Shown here: piece by piece, positions 48,500 through 60,868 of the stretch
Layout: each line of letters begins with the position of its first letter
How positions within the stretch are numbered: the stretch's first letter is position 1
Assembly: GCA_021397835.1 (NCBI GenBank)
Contig: JAJFZO010000799.1
Span: 3,782,001-3,846,000 of the forward strand
Reading direction: 5' to 3'
Length of the DNA stretch: 64,000 nt
Origin: Moringa oleifera
Lineage: Eukaryota; Streptophyta; Magnoliopsida; Brassicales; Moringaceae
Notes under the pieces: generated by a model
What the model saw: only the letters and a program-made list of their open reading frames with translations
Told to the model about the DNA's origin: nothing
The model's database searches: none
Made by a program: the position numbers and the translations under genes

Positions 48500-49360
48500 G
48501 AGATTGGTAATAACAAGAAAATAGCAAAATTCTTAAGAAAAATTCTCACGAAAATAAAAATCGTGAGAATTTTTAAAATTTATTACGTCAATTGATACGA
48601 AAAAATTATGTAGTGAAAAATTATTATTCCAACGAAAATTCTATCAAAATTTTTAACAAATTATTTTTTATGAATATTGTCATAATAAAATCCATAGAAA
48701 AATTGATAAAAAAATATTCATTTATATTTATATTTTTTAATATTTAGAAATTTTCAATGAAAAACTACCGTGATAGTTTTTATATAATTTTATTAATGTT
48801 AAAAATTAATTAATTTAATTATCAAGAATAATACCATAACAATTGTTTTAACTATATATTTAATTTTTTAAATTTAAGTAAATAAAATTTATAATACAAT
48901 TATCACGGTATATTTTCGTGGGAATTAGTTATTACCTTTGTCATGGTTTTGTCTTCCGTGGCAATCCATTGAAAAAATATGTATTTTAATTTTTTAATTA
49001 TTTTAAGCAATAATATCGTCACGGAATAAACTGTGACAATATTTACATTTGTCAAGAAAAATTTGCGTGTCAATTTTGTTAAAATAAGTTTTAATTTAAC
49101 ATATTGAAATAAATTTTTGCTGTTTTAATCAATTATCACAGTATTTTTTTATTGCAATATTTTTTGAGTGTTTGCCATAATTTTTTTCATTGAAATTTTG
49201 AAACAAAATTTTTAATATTTCATATAATATTTAAATATTTAAATAATTAACATAAAAATAATTTATAATAATCATTTATTATAATTTATCACGGATATTA
49301 TTCGTGATAATTTTGTTATTTGTCATGGTTTTTTCTATAAGAATCTTTGAGTCAGTTAAA
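48500..49360. repeat. AT-rich repeat block with TATCACG/CGTGATA-type words, possible small transposon
   Basis: Both ends carry related inverted words: AAAATTCTTAAGAAAAATTC near 48518, and the complement of TTTTTTCTATAAGAATC near 49330. Inside, words such as ATTATCACGG, CGTGATAATTT and TTTGTCATGG recur in both orientations. This suggests a non-autonomous element with inverted subterminal repeats. No clean target duplication was found. Confidence 0.35.
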
Positions 49361-49371
49361 ATTTTTAATTA

Positions 49372-50993
49372 AATTTTGGGGTTTGGGGTTTGGGGCTTGG
49401 AGCTTGAGGCTTTGGGGTTTTGGGTTTGAGGTTTGAGCTCTATACTCAGGGTTTAGGGCTTAGGGTTTTAGGGGTTAGGGGCTAGGGGTTTAGGGTTTAG
49501 GGTTTAGGGTCTAGGGTCTAGGGTCTAGAGTCTAGGGTCTAAGGTGTAGGGTGTAGGTTCGGGGTTCGGGGGTTTGGGGCTTGGGGCTTGGGGGTTAGGG
49601 GTTTAGGGTTTGGGGTTTGAGGTTTTGGGGTTTTGGGGCTTCGGGCTTGGGGCTTGGGGTTTGGGGTTTGGGGTTTGGGCTTAGGGCTTATGGCTTAGCT
49701 TTAGGTTTTTAGGTTTAGGTTTAAGTTTGGGGTTTAGGGTTGGGGGTTGAGGGTTGAGGGTTTGGGGTTTGGGGCTCGGGGCTCAGGGTTTAGGGTCTGG
49801 GGTTTGGGGTCTCAGGTCTCAGGTCTCGGGTCTGGGGTCTGGGGTTTTGGGGTTGGGGTTTTGGGGTTCAAGATTTAGGGTTCAAGGGTCAAGGGTCAGG
49901 GCTCGGGGTTTCGGGGCTTGGGGCTCGGGCCTCGGGGTTGGGGTTTGGGGTCTAGGGTCTAGGGTCTAGGGGTTAGGGTTGAGGGTTTGGGGTTAGGGTT
50001 TAGGGTTTGGGGTTTAGGGGTTAGGGTTTAGGGTTTGGGGTTTAGGGGTTAGGGTTTAGGGGTTCGGGGTTGAGGGATGAGGGTTCAGGGTTTGGGGTTT
50101 GGGTTTTAGGACTTTAGGGCTTTGGGATTGGGGCTTAGGGGCTTTGGGCTTTTGGGCTTGGCGCTTGGGTTTGGGGCTTGGGTTTAGGGCTTGGGGCTTG
50201 GGGTTTGGAGGTTGGGGTGTCTAGGGTCTGGGGTCTAGGGTTTGGGGTTTAGGGTTTTAGGGGTTAAGGGTTTTAAGGTTTACGGGTTAGGGTTTGGGGT
50301 TTGGGGTTGAGGGTTGAGGGTTGAGGGTTTAGGGTTTAGGGTTTAGGGGTTAGGGTTTGGGGTTTGGGGTTTGGCGTTTGGGGTTTGGGCTTTAGGGTTT
50401 AGGGTTTAGGGGTTTATGGGTTTGGGGTTTGGGGCTTGGGGCTTGGGGCTTAGGGTCTAGGGTCTAGGGTATAGGTTCTAGGGTTTTGGGTTTTTAGGTT
50501 TTTGGGTTTGAGGTTTGGAGTTTTGGGGTTTAGGGTTTTGGGTTTAGGATTTGGGGGTTTAGGGTTTACGATTTTGGGTTTTGGGTTTGAGGTTTTGGGG
50601 ATTGGGGTTTGGGGTTTGAGGTTTAAGGTTTGGGGTTTAGGGTTTGGGGTTTGGGGTTTGGGGTTTGAGGATTTGGGTTTAGGGTTTAGGGTTTTGGGTT
50701 TAGGGTTTAGGATTTAAGGTTTAGGGTTTAGGGTTTTGGGTTTTGGGTTTTGGGTTTAGGGTTTAGGGTTTTAAGGTTTAAGATTTAGGGTTTAGGATTT
50801 AAGGTTTAGGGTTTAGGGTTTTAGGGTTTTAGGGTTTAGGGTTTTATGGTTTTAGGGTTTAAGTTTTAGGGTTTGGGGTTTTGGGGTTTAGGGTTTAGTG
50901 TTTAGGGTTTTGGGTTTTGGGTTTCAGGGGTTTAGGGTTTAGGGTTTTGGGGTTTTAGGGTTTAGGGTTTAGGGTTTAGGGTTTAGGGTTTAG
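49372..50993 (+). repeat. Interstitial telomeric repeat tract (TTTAGGG-type), 1.6 kb
   Basis: The top strand is a G-rich run of TTTAGGG and variants (TTTGGGG, CTTGGGG, TCTAGGG, TTGAGGG). The left part is strongly degenerate. The right end at about 50950-50991 has six perfect TTTAGGG units in a row. Flanks on both sides are ordinary AT-rich DNA, so it is internal and not a chromosome end. Open frames inside are translations of the repeat. Confidence 0.95.
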
Positions 50994-51617
50994 ACACTCT
51001 TTATAAATTCTATTGCTATGAATTAAGAAAAACACGTGTGTGTAAAGTAGCAATTCAAAAAATGATAATGATGATGATAATAAGTTAAGAAAAAAATAAA
51101 AAGGGAACAACTAGATTTACCTTGATTCGGCAATATCCTTACATCCATTAAGCATAAGGTGAAAGAAACTTCTAATATATTATAAAAATTAACCTTTCTT
51201 ACTCTCAAAACCTTTTTTCTAAGGAAAAAAAAAAAGCTCAAATAAGGAGAACTTCCACAAAAAAAAAAAAACCTTCTATCACTTCAAGAATAGGGAGAAA
51301 AAAATTAGCTCCTTAAAAAAAAAAAAAGACAAATGAGAACCATTCTAGGTGAGAACTATATTTCTTTAAAAACAAGAAATAAGAACTATTTCACCTTCAT
51401 TTCCCTAGGGAAATGACAACATCTCCATTTCTCTGAGAGGAAAATGAAAACCATCTCCTTGAGAACAGAAATACAAGAACATTTCTTTGAGAACAAGAAA
51501 ATAAAAACCATCTCCCTGAAAATAAAAAACCATCGCTCAGAAAAATAAGAGGAAAATACCTCATAACTCTCAACCTAAAAATGAAATATGTAGAATTTCT
51601 CACACCTTAGGTATTTA
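50994..51617. other. Spacer between the telomeric tract and the CACTA element
   Basis: A-rich DNA with a loose repeat of GAGAAC and AAAACCATCTC words at 51330-51530. No gene was recognised. It ends with TTA (51615-51617), the left target-site copy of the CACTA element. Confidence 0.5.
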
Positions 51618-51631
51618 CACTACTACAAAAA
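51618..51631 (+). repeat. Left terminal inverted repeat of the CACTA element
   Basis: CACTACTACAAAAA, the classic CACTA terminus, preceded by the target copy TTA. Confidence 0.93.
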
Positions 51632-51644
51632 TTATAATAATTGA

Positions 51645-51912
51645 CATCAATTTAATGACAGTTATTCAAAGAACTGTCATTAAAAGATTTATCAACATTT
51701 TTTATGATAGTTATTTCAAAACTATCATTAAAAGTAAGGTTTTTAATGCCAATTAAAGAAGAACTGGCGTTAAAAAAGCTATAAATTAAACTTTTAACGT
51801 CAGTTCCTGAAGAACTGACGTTAAAAGATAACATTTAACGTCAGTTCTCATGGAACTGACGTTAAACATTAACACTTTGATGCCAGTTCTTCAAGAACTA
51901 GCGTCAAAGGAT
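51645..51912 (+). repeat. Left subterminal hairpin array of the CACTA element
   Basis: Four or five imperfect units pair a TTTAATGACAGTT- or TTAACGTCAGTTC-like word with its complement (GAACTGACGTTAAA) within about 40 bases. Such arrays bind the element's own regulatory protein in known CACTA elements. Confidence 0.85.
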
Positions 51913-52330
51913 AAAATTGCAGCAGCAACAGCTGCTTACAGCTGAAGCAAGGAGTGTTGCTGCTGCTGCTGCTTCTTTAGGTGAGGTGTCATGATTTTTG
52001 TTCAATTGAACCTCATTCAAAGAAATTATTTATGCTTGTTGATTTTATGATATCCGTTGGACCAGAAAGGATACAAAATTTATTGCATATTCTAGTTTAA
52101 TGAGTTATAATCTTAGCTAAATTTGAGCATTTAATCTAGATTATGAGGTGTCTCATTTACCCTGACATGATTCCATCTTTACTGGTCATTTACATGCTGA
52201 GTGCTAACTATACAATTAAATTTCAGCTTCATAAGATGAAGTTGACAGAGCATGTTTGGGAACTGTTATCTGCAGTTTTAGCTGTTATCCAGTTGCACAG
52301 CACTGAAAATCTTTTGATCTTGTTCTGCAG

Positions 52331-52534
52331 TTTCAGGATTTTATATCATACTTGAAGCAGAGGGAATGTGCAGGTGTAATTAAGATCCCAGCTGTAAAAT
52401 CTATATGGGCAAGGCTTCTCTTTTTACTTCCCAACTCGCAAAACGCATGTTCCATGCTTTCTGTTCAACCTAATTCACCTGACTGCCTACTAGCAATGAT
52501 TTTACCAAAAGAAACAAACTTTGATTGGGTGTGA
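52331..52534 (+). pseudogene. Captured last exon of a host SPOC-domain protein gene
   Basis: After a TTCTGCAG acceptor the frame reads [34 protein letters not shown] and [11 protein letters not shown], ending in TGA at 52532. This resembles the C-terminal end of plant RRM-SPOC proteins of the At4g12640 type (relatives of FPA); the identification is from memory. The exon is open and keeps its splice acceptor, so it came from genomic DNA and not from an mRNA copy. Flanking 52000-52330 and 52535-52850 are probably its intron and 3' untranslated region. It lies inside the CACTA element. Confidence 0.6.
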
Positions 52535-53284
52535 TTTCAGCAATTTGTGTGGACAGAGGAAGCTACAAGGAAGCGTGCTTATTCTGCATTAGAGAATGAT
52601 ATTTCTGCCTTCAGAATGGCTGTGCTACTTCTTTGAGAAAGCATTCCATGTGGTGCCTGAAAGATTTGTCTATCAGAGATGAAGAAACAGAGACTATGAT
52701 GCCTCATTGTACAATAACTTTGTTTTACCCCAGACGGTTCTCTTGGTTGGAACATTGTAGGAAGTTGAAGTTTCAGTTCATCAAACTTATAGCTAGTAGT
52801 AATAATTTTCAATTTTGTTCAAAGTGTTCTAGGTAGAGAGTTTAATTCGAATGCTGTAACATCTTTTTGTTGTTATCAATAGGCAGGATCAATTTTCTCT
52901 GTTTTTTCATTATGACAAGTAGTTGGATGATGTAATTACGTAATACTTACCAACGAATTCCACACCCAAAAGTTTAGGAATTTGATCCCAGAAGGTCCAT
53001 CAGAAATTATTGTTACAAAATAGGAAAGCTGGTATATATGTGGGCTTTGGTCTAAGCAGGTCTAGCCATGGACAAAACAATCACTAGAATACCAAATTTC
53101 CAATGCGACATCTAAACTGAAAGTTTCCCAGGAAAAAATGTGGAAACTTCTTTATCCAGTTCTACAAAGCTTTTTCCATTGACCTTGGTAAAGCTAAAAC
53201 AGATTTAGAATGCTTAGTGTGATGCAGAGATTTATCCTGGAAAAGCCAGAGGAATGATGACAATTATCCCCACCTCACCTAAAT

Positions 53285-53500
53285 GCCTGGGTTACAGCAG
53301 CAGTCGTTGCTGCTGCTTTCCTTGCTGCAGCTGTAAGCAACCATTGCTCTGCAGCAAGGGCTACTGCTGTTGCTGCAAGAGGCAGCAGCAATGCCTAGGT
53401 TACAGCAGCATTCGTTGCTGCTGCTTTCCTTGCTGCAGCTGTAAGCAGCCATTGCTCTGCAGCAAGGGCTGCTGCTGTTGCTGCAAGAGGCAGCACCAAG
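53285..53500 (+). repeat. 108-bp tandem duplication, CTG/CAG-rich
   Basis: Two copies start at 53285 and 53393. They share TTACAGCAGCA, GCTGCAGCTGTAAGCA and GGGCTNCTGCTGTTGCTGC words with few differences. A related inverted piece lies at 51911-51970. Cysteine-rich open frames here are products of the repeat. Confidence 0.85.
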
Positions 53501-53557
53501 GTCCGGATTGAAGACCATAAATCCTTTGACGCAGGCCAAAATTACTGCTGCCTCTTG

Positions 53558-53771
53558 CAGCACTCTCTGTTTTGGTCTCTGTCCATACAGCCAGCCATTC
53601 TCCGGCCATTTTCTTGTCTACAGTCCATCCAGAAGCAGCTGGGTAAGCTGCGGGCAGCCTTTCCAGTACTCTCTATTTTGGTCTTTGTCCATACAGCAGC
53701 CATTCTCTAGCCATTCCCCTGTCTGCTGTTCGTCCAGAACCAACTGGGGTAGCTGCTGGTAACCTTTCCGG
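53558..53771 (+). repeat. Second tandem duplication, unit about 106 bp
   Basis: The words ACTCTCT, TTTTGGTCT, TGTCCATACAGC, AGCCATTCTC, TCCAGAA and AACCTTTCC/CAGCCTTTCC run in the same order in two copies, starting about 53560 and 53666. It follows the first duplication directly. Confidence 0.75.
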
Positions 53772-54231
53772 CCATCTCTTTGTTCTTTGTCCAGGTAGAT
53801 GAAATTTTATTTTGAGAAGTTTTTGTTTAATTGTGTTAGGTGAATTGTTATTGATTGATGAAATTTTAATTTTTTTTATTAGTATATTTGGATGAACATA
53901 TTTGGTATAATTGGACATATATTGATATATTTATTATTTCATAATTATTAAGATTTTTAGATTAATTGATAAATTAAAAATATTTATTAGATGAATTTAT
54001 ATTTTGATAAATTAATTATATATTAGGTGTAGATGAATTTATGATTGAATTAATTTTTTTACGTAAGATTGATTGGTATATTTTATCAAATTTAATTATA
54101 TTGATTTCATTGTTAACATAAATTAATATATTTAGTTAAATTTTAAATAGATAATTAATTAGATTATGTTGTTCAAAATAGTATATTAGATGCTTGAAAA
54201 GTAAATAACTAAATATCTTTTAAATTTCAGA
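53772..54231. other. AT-rich leader or intron before the CACTA transposase
   Basis: No coding similarity. It ends with AAATTTCAG just before the ATG at 54232, which looks like an intron acceptor. Confidence 0.45.
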
Positions 54232-57200
54232 ATGGATAAAACTTGGATGTTTGCTGATAGAAGATCGGAGGCATATGATGTAGGGGTGAATAACTTTTTA
54301 GATTATGCTGTTTAGAATAGTGATAACCCTGAATTAATTCGGTGTCCATGTATTAAATGTGATAACATGAAGCGTTATACCCCATATGAGATACGGAATC
54401 ATTTATATATATATGGAGTTGATAGTAGCTATCAAAACTGGATATGGCACGGAGAAACCAGTATTGTTGGGTCTTCTACTAATAGAATGCTAAAGTTGTT
54501 AAGGAGGTAGAACACATCGAAGAAGTTGATAACACTGTAAAAATGGTACAAGAGGCATTTGCAGAGTATGATAGTAATCCTAACCACTTTGAAAGATTAC
54601 TTTGTGATGCTGAGAAACCTTTGTACTCTGGATCAGTGAAGTTTACTAAATTATCTGCTCTAGTTAAATTGTACAATTTGAAGGCAAAATACGGTTGGTC
54701 CAATCAAAGCTTCAGTGATCTTTTAAATTTGATTGTCGACATTTTTTCTGATAATAATGAAATACCTACATCCATGTATGATGCCAAGAAAACATTGAAT
54801 GCATTAGGGATGGAGTATTAAAAGATTCATGCCTGTCCAAATGATTGCATATTATATCGAAAGGAGTTTCAAGATGACATTCAATGTCCAACTTGTGGAC
54901 TTTCAAGATGGAAAGTAATGAAAAATGGTAACAAAATAAAGACTGGTGTGCCTGCTAAGGTGTGATAGTATTTTTCACCAATACCAAGATTTAGAAGAAT
55001 GTTCAAAAGTTCTGAAATATCAAAACACCTTACATGACATTCAAATAAAAGGGAAATTGATGGTCAGTTGAGACATCCATCGGATACACCATCATGGAAA
55101 TTGGTTGACTACATGTGGCCAGAGTTTGCTTCAGAGCCAAGAAACTTAAAGCTTGCTACATCAGCAAATGAGATTAATTCACATAGTACATTGAGTAGTC
55201 GATATAGTGGTTGGCCGATGATTATGGTGAACTATAATTTACCGCCATGGTTAACAATGAAGAGAAAGTTCATGATGTTGACATTACTAATATCAGGTCC
55301 TAAACAACTTAGTAATGATATCGATGTCTATTTGGCTTCACTTATAGAAGACTTAAAAATGTTATGGGACACAGGCGTAAAACTACATGATGCGTACCGT
55401 AGTGAGTCATTTTACTTGAAAGCTGTTTTGTTATGGACAATCAATGATTTTTCTGCATGTGATAATTTATCTGGCTGCATTGTTAAAGGGTATTATGCTT
55501 GTCCTATCTGTGCTGAGAACACCCAAGCTAGTCACTTAAAATATAGTAAAAAGATGTCATATGTTGGACACAGGAAATTCTTACCACGGCATCATCCTTA
55601 CCGTAGATAAAAAAAAGGCCTTCAATGGTGAACAAGAATTCAGAATTGCTCCCCAACCATTAAGTAGTGAAGAAGTCTTTCACAAAGTTTAATGTTTAGT
55701 AAATTCATGGGGAAAGTCGAAGAAACGAAGTACATTGGGTAAAGAAGATGTTGTTACACAGTGCTGGAAAAAGAGGTCGATTTTCTTTGATTTACCATAT
55801 TGGAAGTCAATGCATATCAGACATATTTTAGATGTCATGCACATTGAAAAGAATATTTGTGATAGTCTTCTTGGGACATTGCTTGATATTTCAAGAAAAT
55901 CTAAAGATGGATTAGCAGCAAGAATGGATTTGAAAGATATGGGGTTAAGGTCTGAGTTGGAACCACAAGTTCGCGATAATCATACATTTCTACCACCTGC
56001 ATGCTACACTTTATCTAGAGAAGAAAAAAAATATATTTTGTAAAGTTTCAATGAGATTAAGGTACCGGATGGGTATTTTTCGAACATCAGAAATCTAGTA
56101 TCCATGGACGACTTGAAACTATATGGGTTGAAGTCGAATGATTGTCACATCCTAATGCAACAACTTTTACCTATTGCTTTACGAGGTGTGCTACCTAAAC
56201 ATGTTAGATATGCTCTCATCAGACTTTGCATGTTCTTCAATTTGTTATGCCAAAAGGTGGTGGACGTGTCAAAGTTAGATGGAATTCAAAATGAACTTGT
56301 CACAACACTTTGTTTGCTTGAAAAGTACTTTCCTCCCAGCTTTTTTGATATTATGGTCCACCTCACAGTTCATCTTATCAGAGAAGTAAAATTATGTGGT
56401 CCCATGTATTTACGATGGATGTACCCATTTGAAAGATACATGAAAGTATTAAAGGGTTATGTTCGAAATCGTAATAGACTTGAGGGTAGTATTGCTGAGT
56501 CGTACATTACAGAAGAGGCATTAGAATTCTGCGTTGACAATTTATCTGATATGAATATTATTGGAATTCCATCACGAAAGAATGTACTTGGTCATTCAAC
56601 TCAGAATGGAAAAGCTCTAACTAGTGAAAATGTTGAAAAAGTTGATCATGTCCTCCTTCATCAAGCGCACTTGTATGTTTTGATGAATACGAGTGAAGTT
56701 CAATCATATATAAGATAATTAAATTTTATGACTCATATTTTATTATTATATAAAATAATATTTGAATTATTGTATGATGATTTATTCTTAACATGCAGTG
56801 AGCACTTAAATCAATTAAGGGTCGACAATTCTATCAAGTCAAAACGACTCAAATGGTTACATGATGAACAAAATCGAACCTTAAGTAATTGGTTACGCAC
56901 ACGGGTAAGAATACTTATTGTTGTTTAGACATTAAATTTATTTTTAATATGGATCATCTAATATATGTTATGATACAGATTGAGAATGAACTTTTATCAT
57001 CTAATCATAATGTCTCATCAACACTACGATGGCTTGCCCATGGTCCTCGATCCACAATAATCAAGTATCCTGGATATATCATCAACGGTTGTTGCTTTTA
57101 CACAAAACAACGAGATAACTCAAGGATCCATCAAAATAGTGGTGTCACTCTAGTTGCCAACACCATGCAAATCTCCAGTGCTAAGGATAAAAATCCAATA

Positions 57201-57611
57201 TATGGTGATTTATCATTCTATGGAGTTATACAAGAAATATGGGAACTAGATTATACAACTTTCAGAGTTTCAGTTTTCAAATGTGATTGGATTGAGAATA
57301 GTAACGATGTTAAAGTTGATGATCTAGGAGTTGTGCTAGTTGATCTCAATCGGATTGAACATAGGAATGATCAGTTTATATTGGCTTCACAAGCAAGACA
57401 AGTATTTTACACTGAAGATTCAATTGATGCCAAATGGTCTGTAGTGCTGTCAACACCTCCACAAGACTATGATGAAGATGATGATTTATGCGATATTAGT
57501 ATGGAGCACATGTCTTCTTGTAATAATTTGCCACCTGCTTATTTATTTGACCAAATGGATGAGCATCATCTTCTGTATGCTCGAGACAATGATGAAGGAT
57601 TGTGGGTTTGA
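54232..57611 (+). pseudogene. TNP2-type CACTA transposase, broken
   Basis: The gene encoded the element's transposase. Domain order: a Transpos_assoc-like N-terminus (MDKTWMFADRRSEAYDVGV, then CPCIKC at about 54345 and NWIWHGE); the Transposase_21 core (55068-56040, with GWPMIMVNYNLPPWLTMKRK, ACPICAE and HIEKNICDSLLGTLL); DUF4218 (56104-56715, with MYPFERYMKVLKGYV); and DUF4216 (57020-57450, with YGDLSFYGVIQEIWELDYT). It is broken by stops at 54313, 54819, about 54962, about 55036, 55608 and 56041 and by a frameshift near 54505. An intron probably runs about 56716-56797 and another about 56907-56978. Long intact stretches suggest fairly recent loss. Confidence 0.9.
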
Positions 57612-57758
57612 GTATTTTTTAAGGTAATAATCAATTGCCTCATGTGTCAAAGTTATTGTGTTTTTTTATAATTTTATTTTATTTTTTTAATTTTATCATG
57701 TTATATCATATTTTGCATATATGATGCTAACCATATTTTGTTATTGTTCATAGATTTG

Positions 57759-60700
57759 ATGGATCCTTCTGAACACTCAAGTGAAGGCTCTCAAGGGCCC
57801 AAAAAATGAGGTATCACCAGTATGCCTAAGATAATTAAAAGTCGTGCTTTCGGAGTTAAGCTCACGATCGAGGTAAATGATAAAGGTCAACCAATTAGGA
57901 GGAATGGCGTCCAATTCAATAGCTATATTAGGGTGGTGGTACGTAATACAGTGCCTATAAATATCGTGAATTGGCACTCAGTAAGCATTAAAATGAAAAA
58001 TAAGATTTGGGAGACAATATTGGTAAGTTAAATGAAACACAATGTGGTATTGCTTTTCAATTAGTTTACTGCTAATTAATTTGATTTGCACCAATTCACT
58101 TTTTTATAATATGTTGTAGGAGACGTATGATATTGATGCGAGTATGAAAAGGTACGTACTTCAGTCTGCTGCAAACAAATGGAGGAACTTCAAGACCAAT
58201 CTTACATCAAAGCACATATTCCCTCACATTGATGACTTGGAATTTTTATTATTTCCACCTGAAGAATATAGCAGTGTTATTGATATTGGGGTATGACAAG
58301 AATTTGTGAACTCTCGTATAACAGAAGAGTTTCAGGTATATATTTATAGTTAATAAAGTTTTTGTTTATATAATTTTCTCCAAATGTTGATGTGTATTGA
58401 TCTTACAGGAAAAGTGACAAATAACAAAAGAGAAAAGAAAGAAGAATGCGTACGATCATCGTCTATCTAGAAAGGGATTTGCAGGGCTGAAAAGTAAACT
58501 TGTAATTTTTTATTTTTCATTTATTATGTTTATAATTGATAATATATTCATTTAGTAATACATTCTAAAATCTAACATGTTCACTTTTTATGTTAAAAAA
58601 AGAAACAAGCATTGGGTAGCGTGCTCAAATTGATCATGCCTTATTGTGGAAGGCTTCACGACAGAATAAAAAGGGAGAATATGTGAATGATACGAGCCGA
58701 CTGTGTGGGGAAAGAATTGTAAGTATAGTTCAACTTTTTTCTAGCATTTATAGTGATAAATTTCATGTTTATTGGTTAATTTTATTATAACATTGTAGGA
58801 TGAGTTGATGACACAAAGCACACAAGGTAAATTTACAAACTTCAGTCCAGAAAATGTACTGACGAAAGCTCTTGGTACACCTGAGCACCCCGAACGAATT
58901 AAAGGTCAAGGATCTGGGTTAACTATCACATCTTATTTTGGGAAGCCTAAAAAGTTGAATGTCCCTCAAGGTATGCAATTAGATCAACAACAATTGGCAG
59001 AGATGATAAGGTGGTTTACAGAGCATAAAGAGGTTTTGACAAACATTATTGCGAACAAAAATGATGATGTCCAATAAGAAAAATCTACAATGCAATTTCG
59101 TTCAAGTAAAACTAGCAATAATATAACTAGGTTATTGGAGGAAGAAGAATATATAATACCTCAGTCACCTATGCCAGTCACACCACCAGCACCTACAGTG
59201 GCACCACACAACAACAAAGTATGTTACATGTTATTCATAGTAGATGTGATATTAATAATATTACGAACGTAACTTATGTTTTTTTTGGATCATTACAGTG
59301 TGAGCCATGCCAGATGTTCATCCAGTCATCAGACTACATAGTGGCAAGTGGGGTTATCTTCATGGATCATACTGCTAATCAGTTCATCCACAGGCGTCTA
59401 TTATTTTGTGGTGATGTTCGGGTGATAGTGGATGTAGCTATTCATGGTGATGCACTGTTGCCTCGTCCTAACCCAGAAGGTGGACTGACAAATGTTTTTT
59501 CTGCACTTGGTTTAGTTGTTGCTTGGCCTCGAGATTGGGTCATTGTTGGTACACATGAGGTAATATTTTTGGTAATATATTTTATAAAGTCAACCTATTA
59601 ATGTCAATTAAGTTTGCAAAATTTTTTCAGCTATCGACTATAAAGCAACAAGGTAAGTTGCCAGTTAAGAAAGCACTAACATTGACAAAATCACAATCAT
59701 CATAACAAGTATCTTTCGTTGGGCTACCACAAGGATTACAGAAGATGTACAATTATGTGAATAAGGTGATAGCACCTGATGAAGCAATACACATACCTTT
59801 TACTGAAGTCTTTGCTTCTGATGGACATGTATTTGTGGCTCGAGAAGATATCATGCAATTTTGTCACATGGAAGAGCTAAGTGTCACCATTATTCAGGCT
59901 TACCTTGTGTACGTATGTCTTTTGAATTTTTATTTGGTTATTATTATTTGGCTACATCATATTTATATTTTTCTTACTTTTTATTATTTCAGTAAACTTT
60001 ATACAGATTTAGCTACACTTGGCTTGAGAAAGTATTTTGTATTTGCTGATCCGTCAACATTGTCATATGGAATGTCTATAAGTATAGACACTCAAGCTCG
60101 TCACTTAGCCAATAGAATGATAGATCCATGTGACAAAGGAGTAGCGATATTTCCTTATAACTTGAGGTAAGTTATAATACTAATTAAAATTATTAATAGA
60201 TTTGTTTAACACATTTTTTACATTTATTTTTCATAATGTAGCCAGCACTGGTTGTTGGTGGTTTTCGAGCCTCGTAATTTTGTGTACAGTATTTTTGATC
60301 CTTTGAACCATGGTTCTCGTCAAGAACTAGATCAACTTATGTCCACGTAAGTGAAAATATTTTCATTTATGTTAGCATATATTTTTTCTTACTCTTAATA
60401 ACATTGATTATTTTCTATTAGCAGTTCTTTTAAATTGTTTCAAGTTTTCAAAGAATCAAGCAATAGGCGCATTCCTAGGAGTATTCCTGCTAAGGTATGT
60501 ATATTTAAACCTATATGTGATGTTAGTTTTATTTATTTTGCAAAATGTAATAATGATAAATTTTTAATGCAGTGTCCACATCAACCTTCAAATACTGAGT
60601 GTGGATATTATATTATGAAAATTTTAAGGGACATCATTGATAGACGTGACAGAAATATCCCATATGCAAAAATGGTAAGTTTTTAATCATTTGCTTATGT

Positions 60701-60868
60701 AAATACTTAAGTAATTAATTAATGTGTTTATTAAAAATTTTAATTGGATTAACCTTTTTTTTTTGTTAAATATAGTTAATGGACATAGATACTTACACCC
60801 AATCGGATATTGATGAAGTTAGAAATGAGGTTGGACAATTTCTTTGCAGTGCCATATTAGAAAGTTGA
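57759..60868 (+). pseudogene. Second CACTA gene: TNP1-like N-terminus with C-terminal ULP1-type protease, broken
   Basis: The first part reads MDPSEHSSEGSQ, then PKIIKSRAFGVKLTIEVND and INIVNWHSVSIKMKNKIWE, the plant transposase-accessory family. The next exons read YDIDASMKRYVLQSAANKWR and DELMTQSTQGKF. The C-terminal exons (about 60000-60868) form a ULP1/C48 cysteine protease fold that in hosts trims SUMO. The catalytic His is in QHWLLVV (60246), the Asp in IFDPLN (about 60296), and Gln and Cys in HQPSNTECGYY (Cys at 60600). Stops at about 57807, 58295, 58418, 59075 and 59704 interrupt the upstream part. At least six introns are implied by GT/AG borders. Confidence 0.85.

Noticed and set aside
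49754..50717. Gly/Leu-rich open frames of 71 codons
   Set aside because: They are translations of the telomeric repeat, which lacks stops in some frames.
53254..53563. Cysteine- and serine-rich open frames on both strands
   Set aside because: They come from CTG/CAG-rich tandem duplications and have no signal peptide or family pattern.
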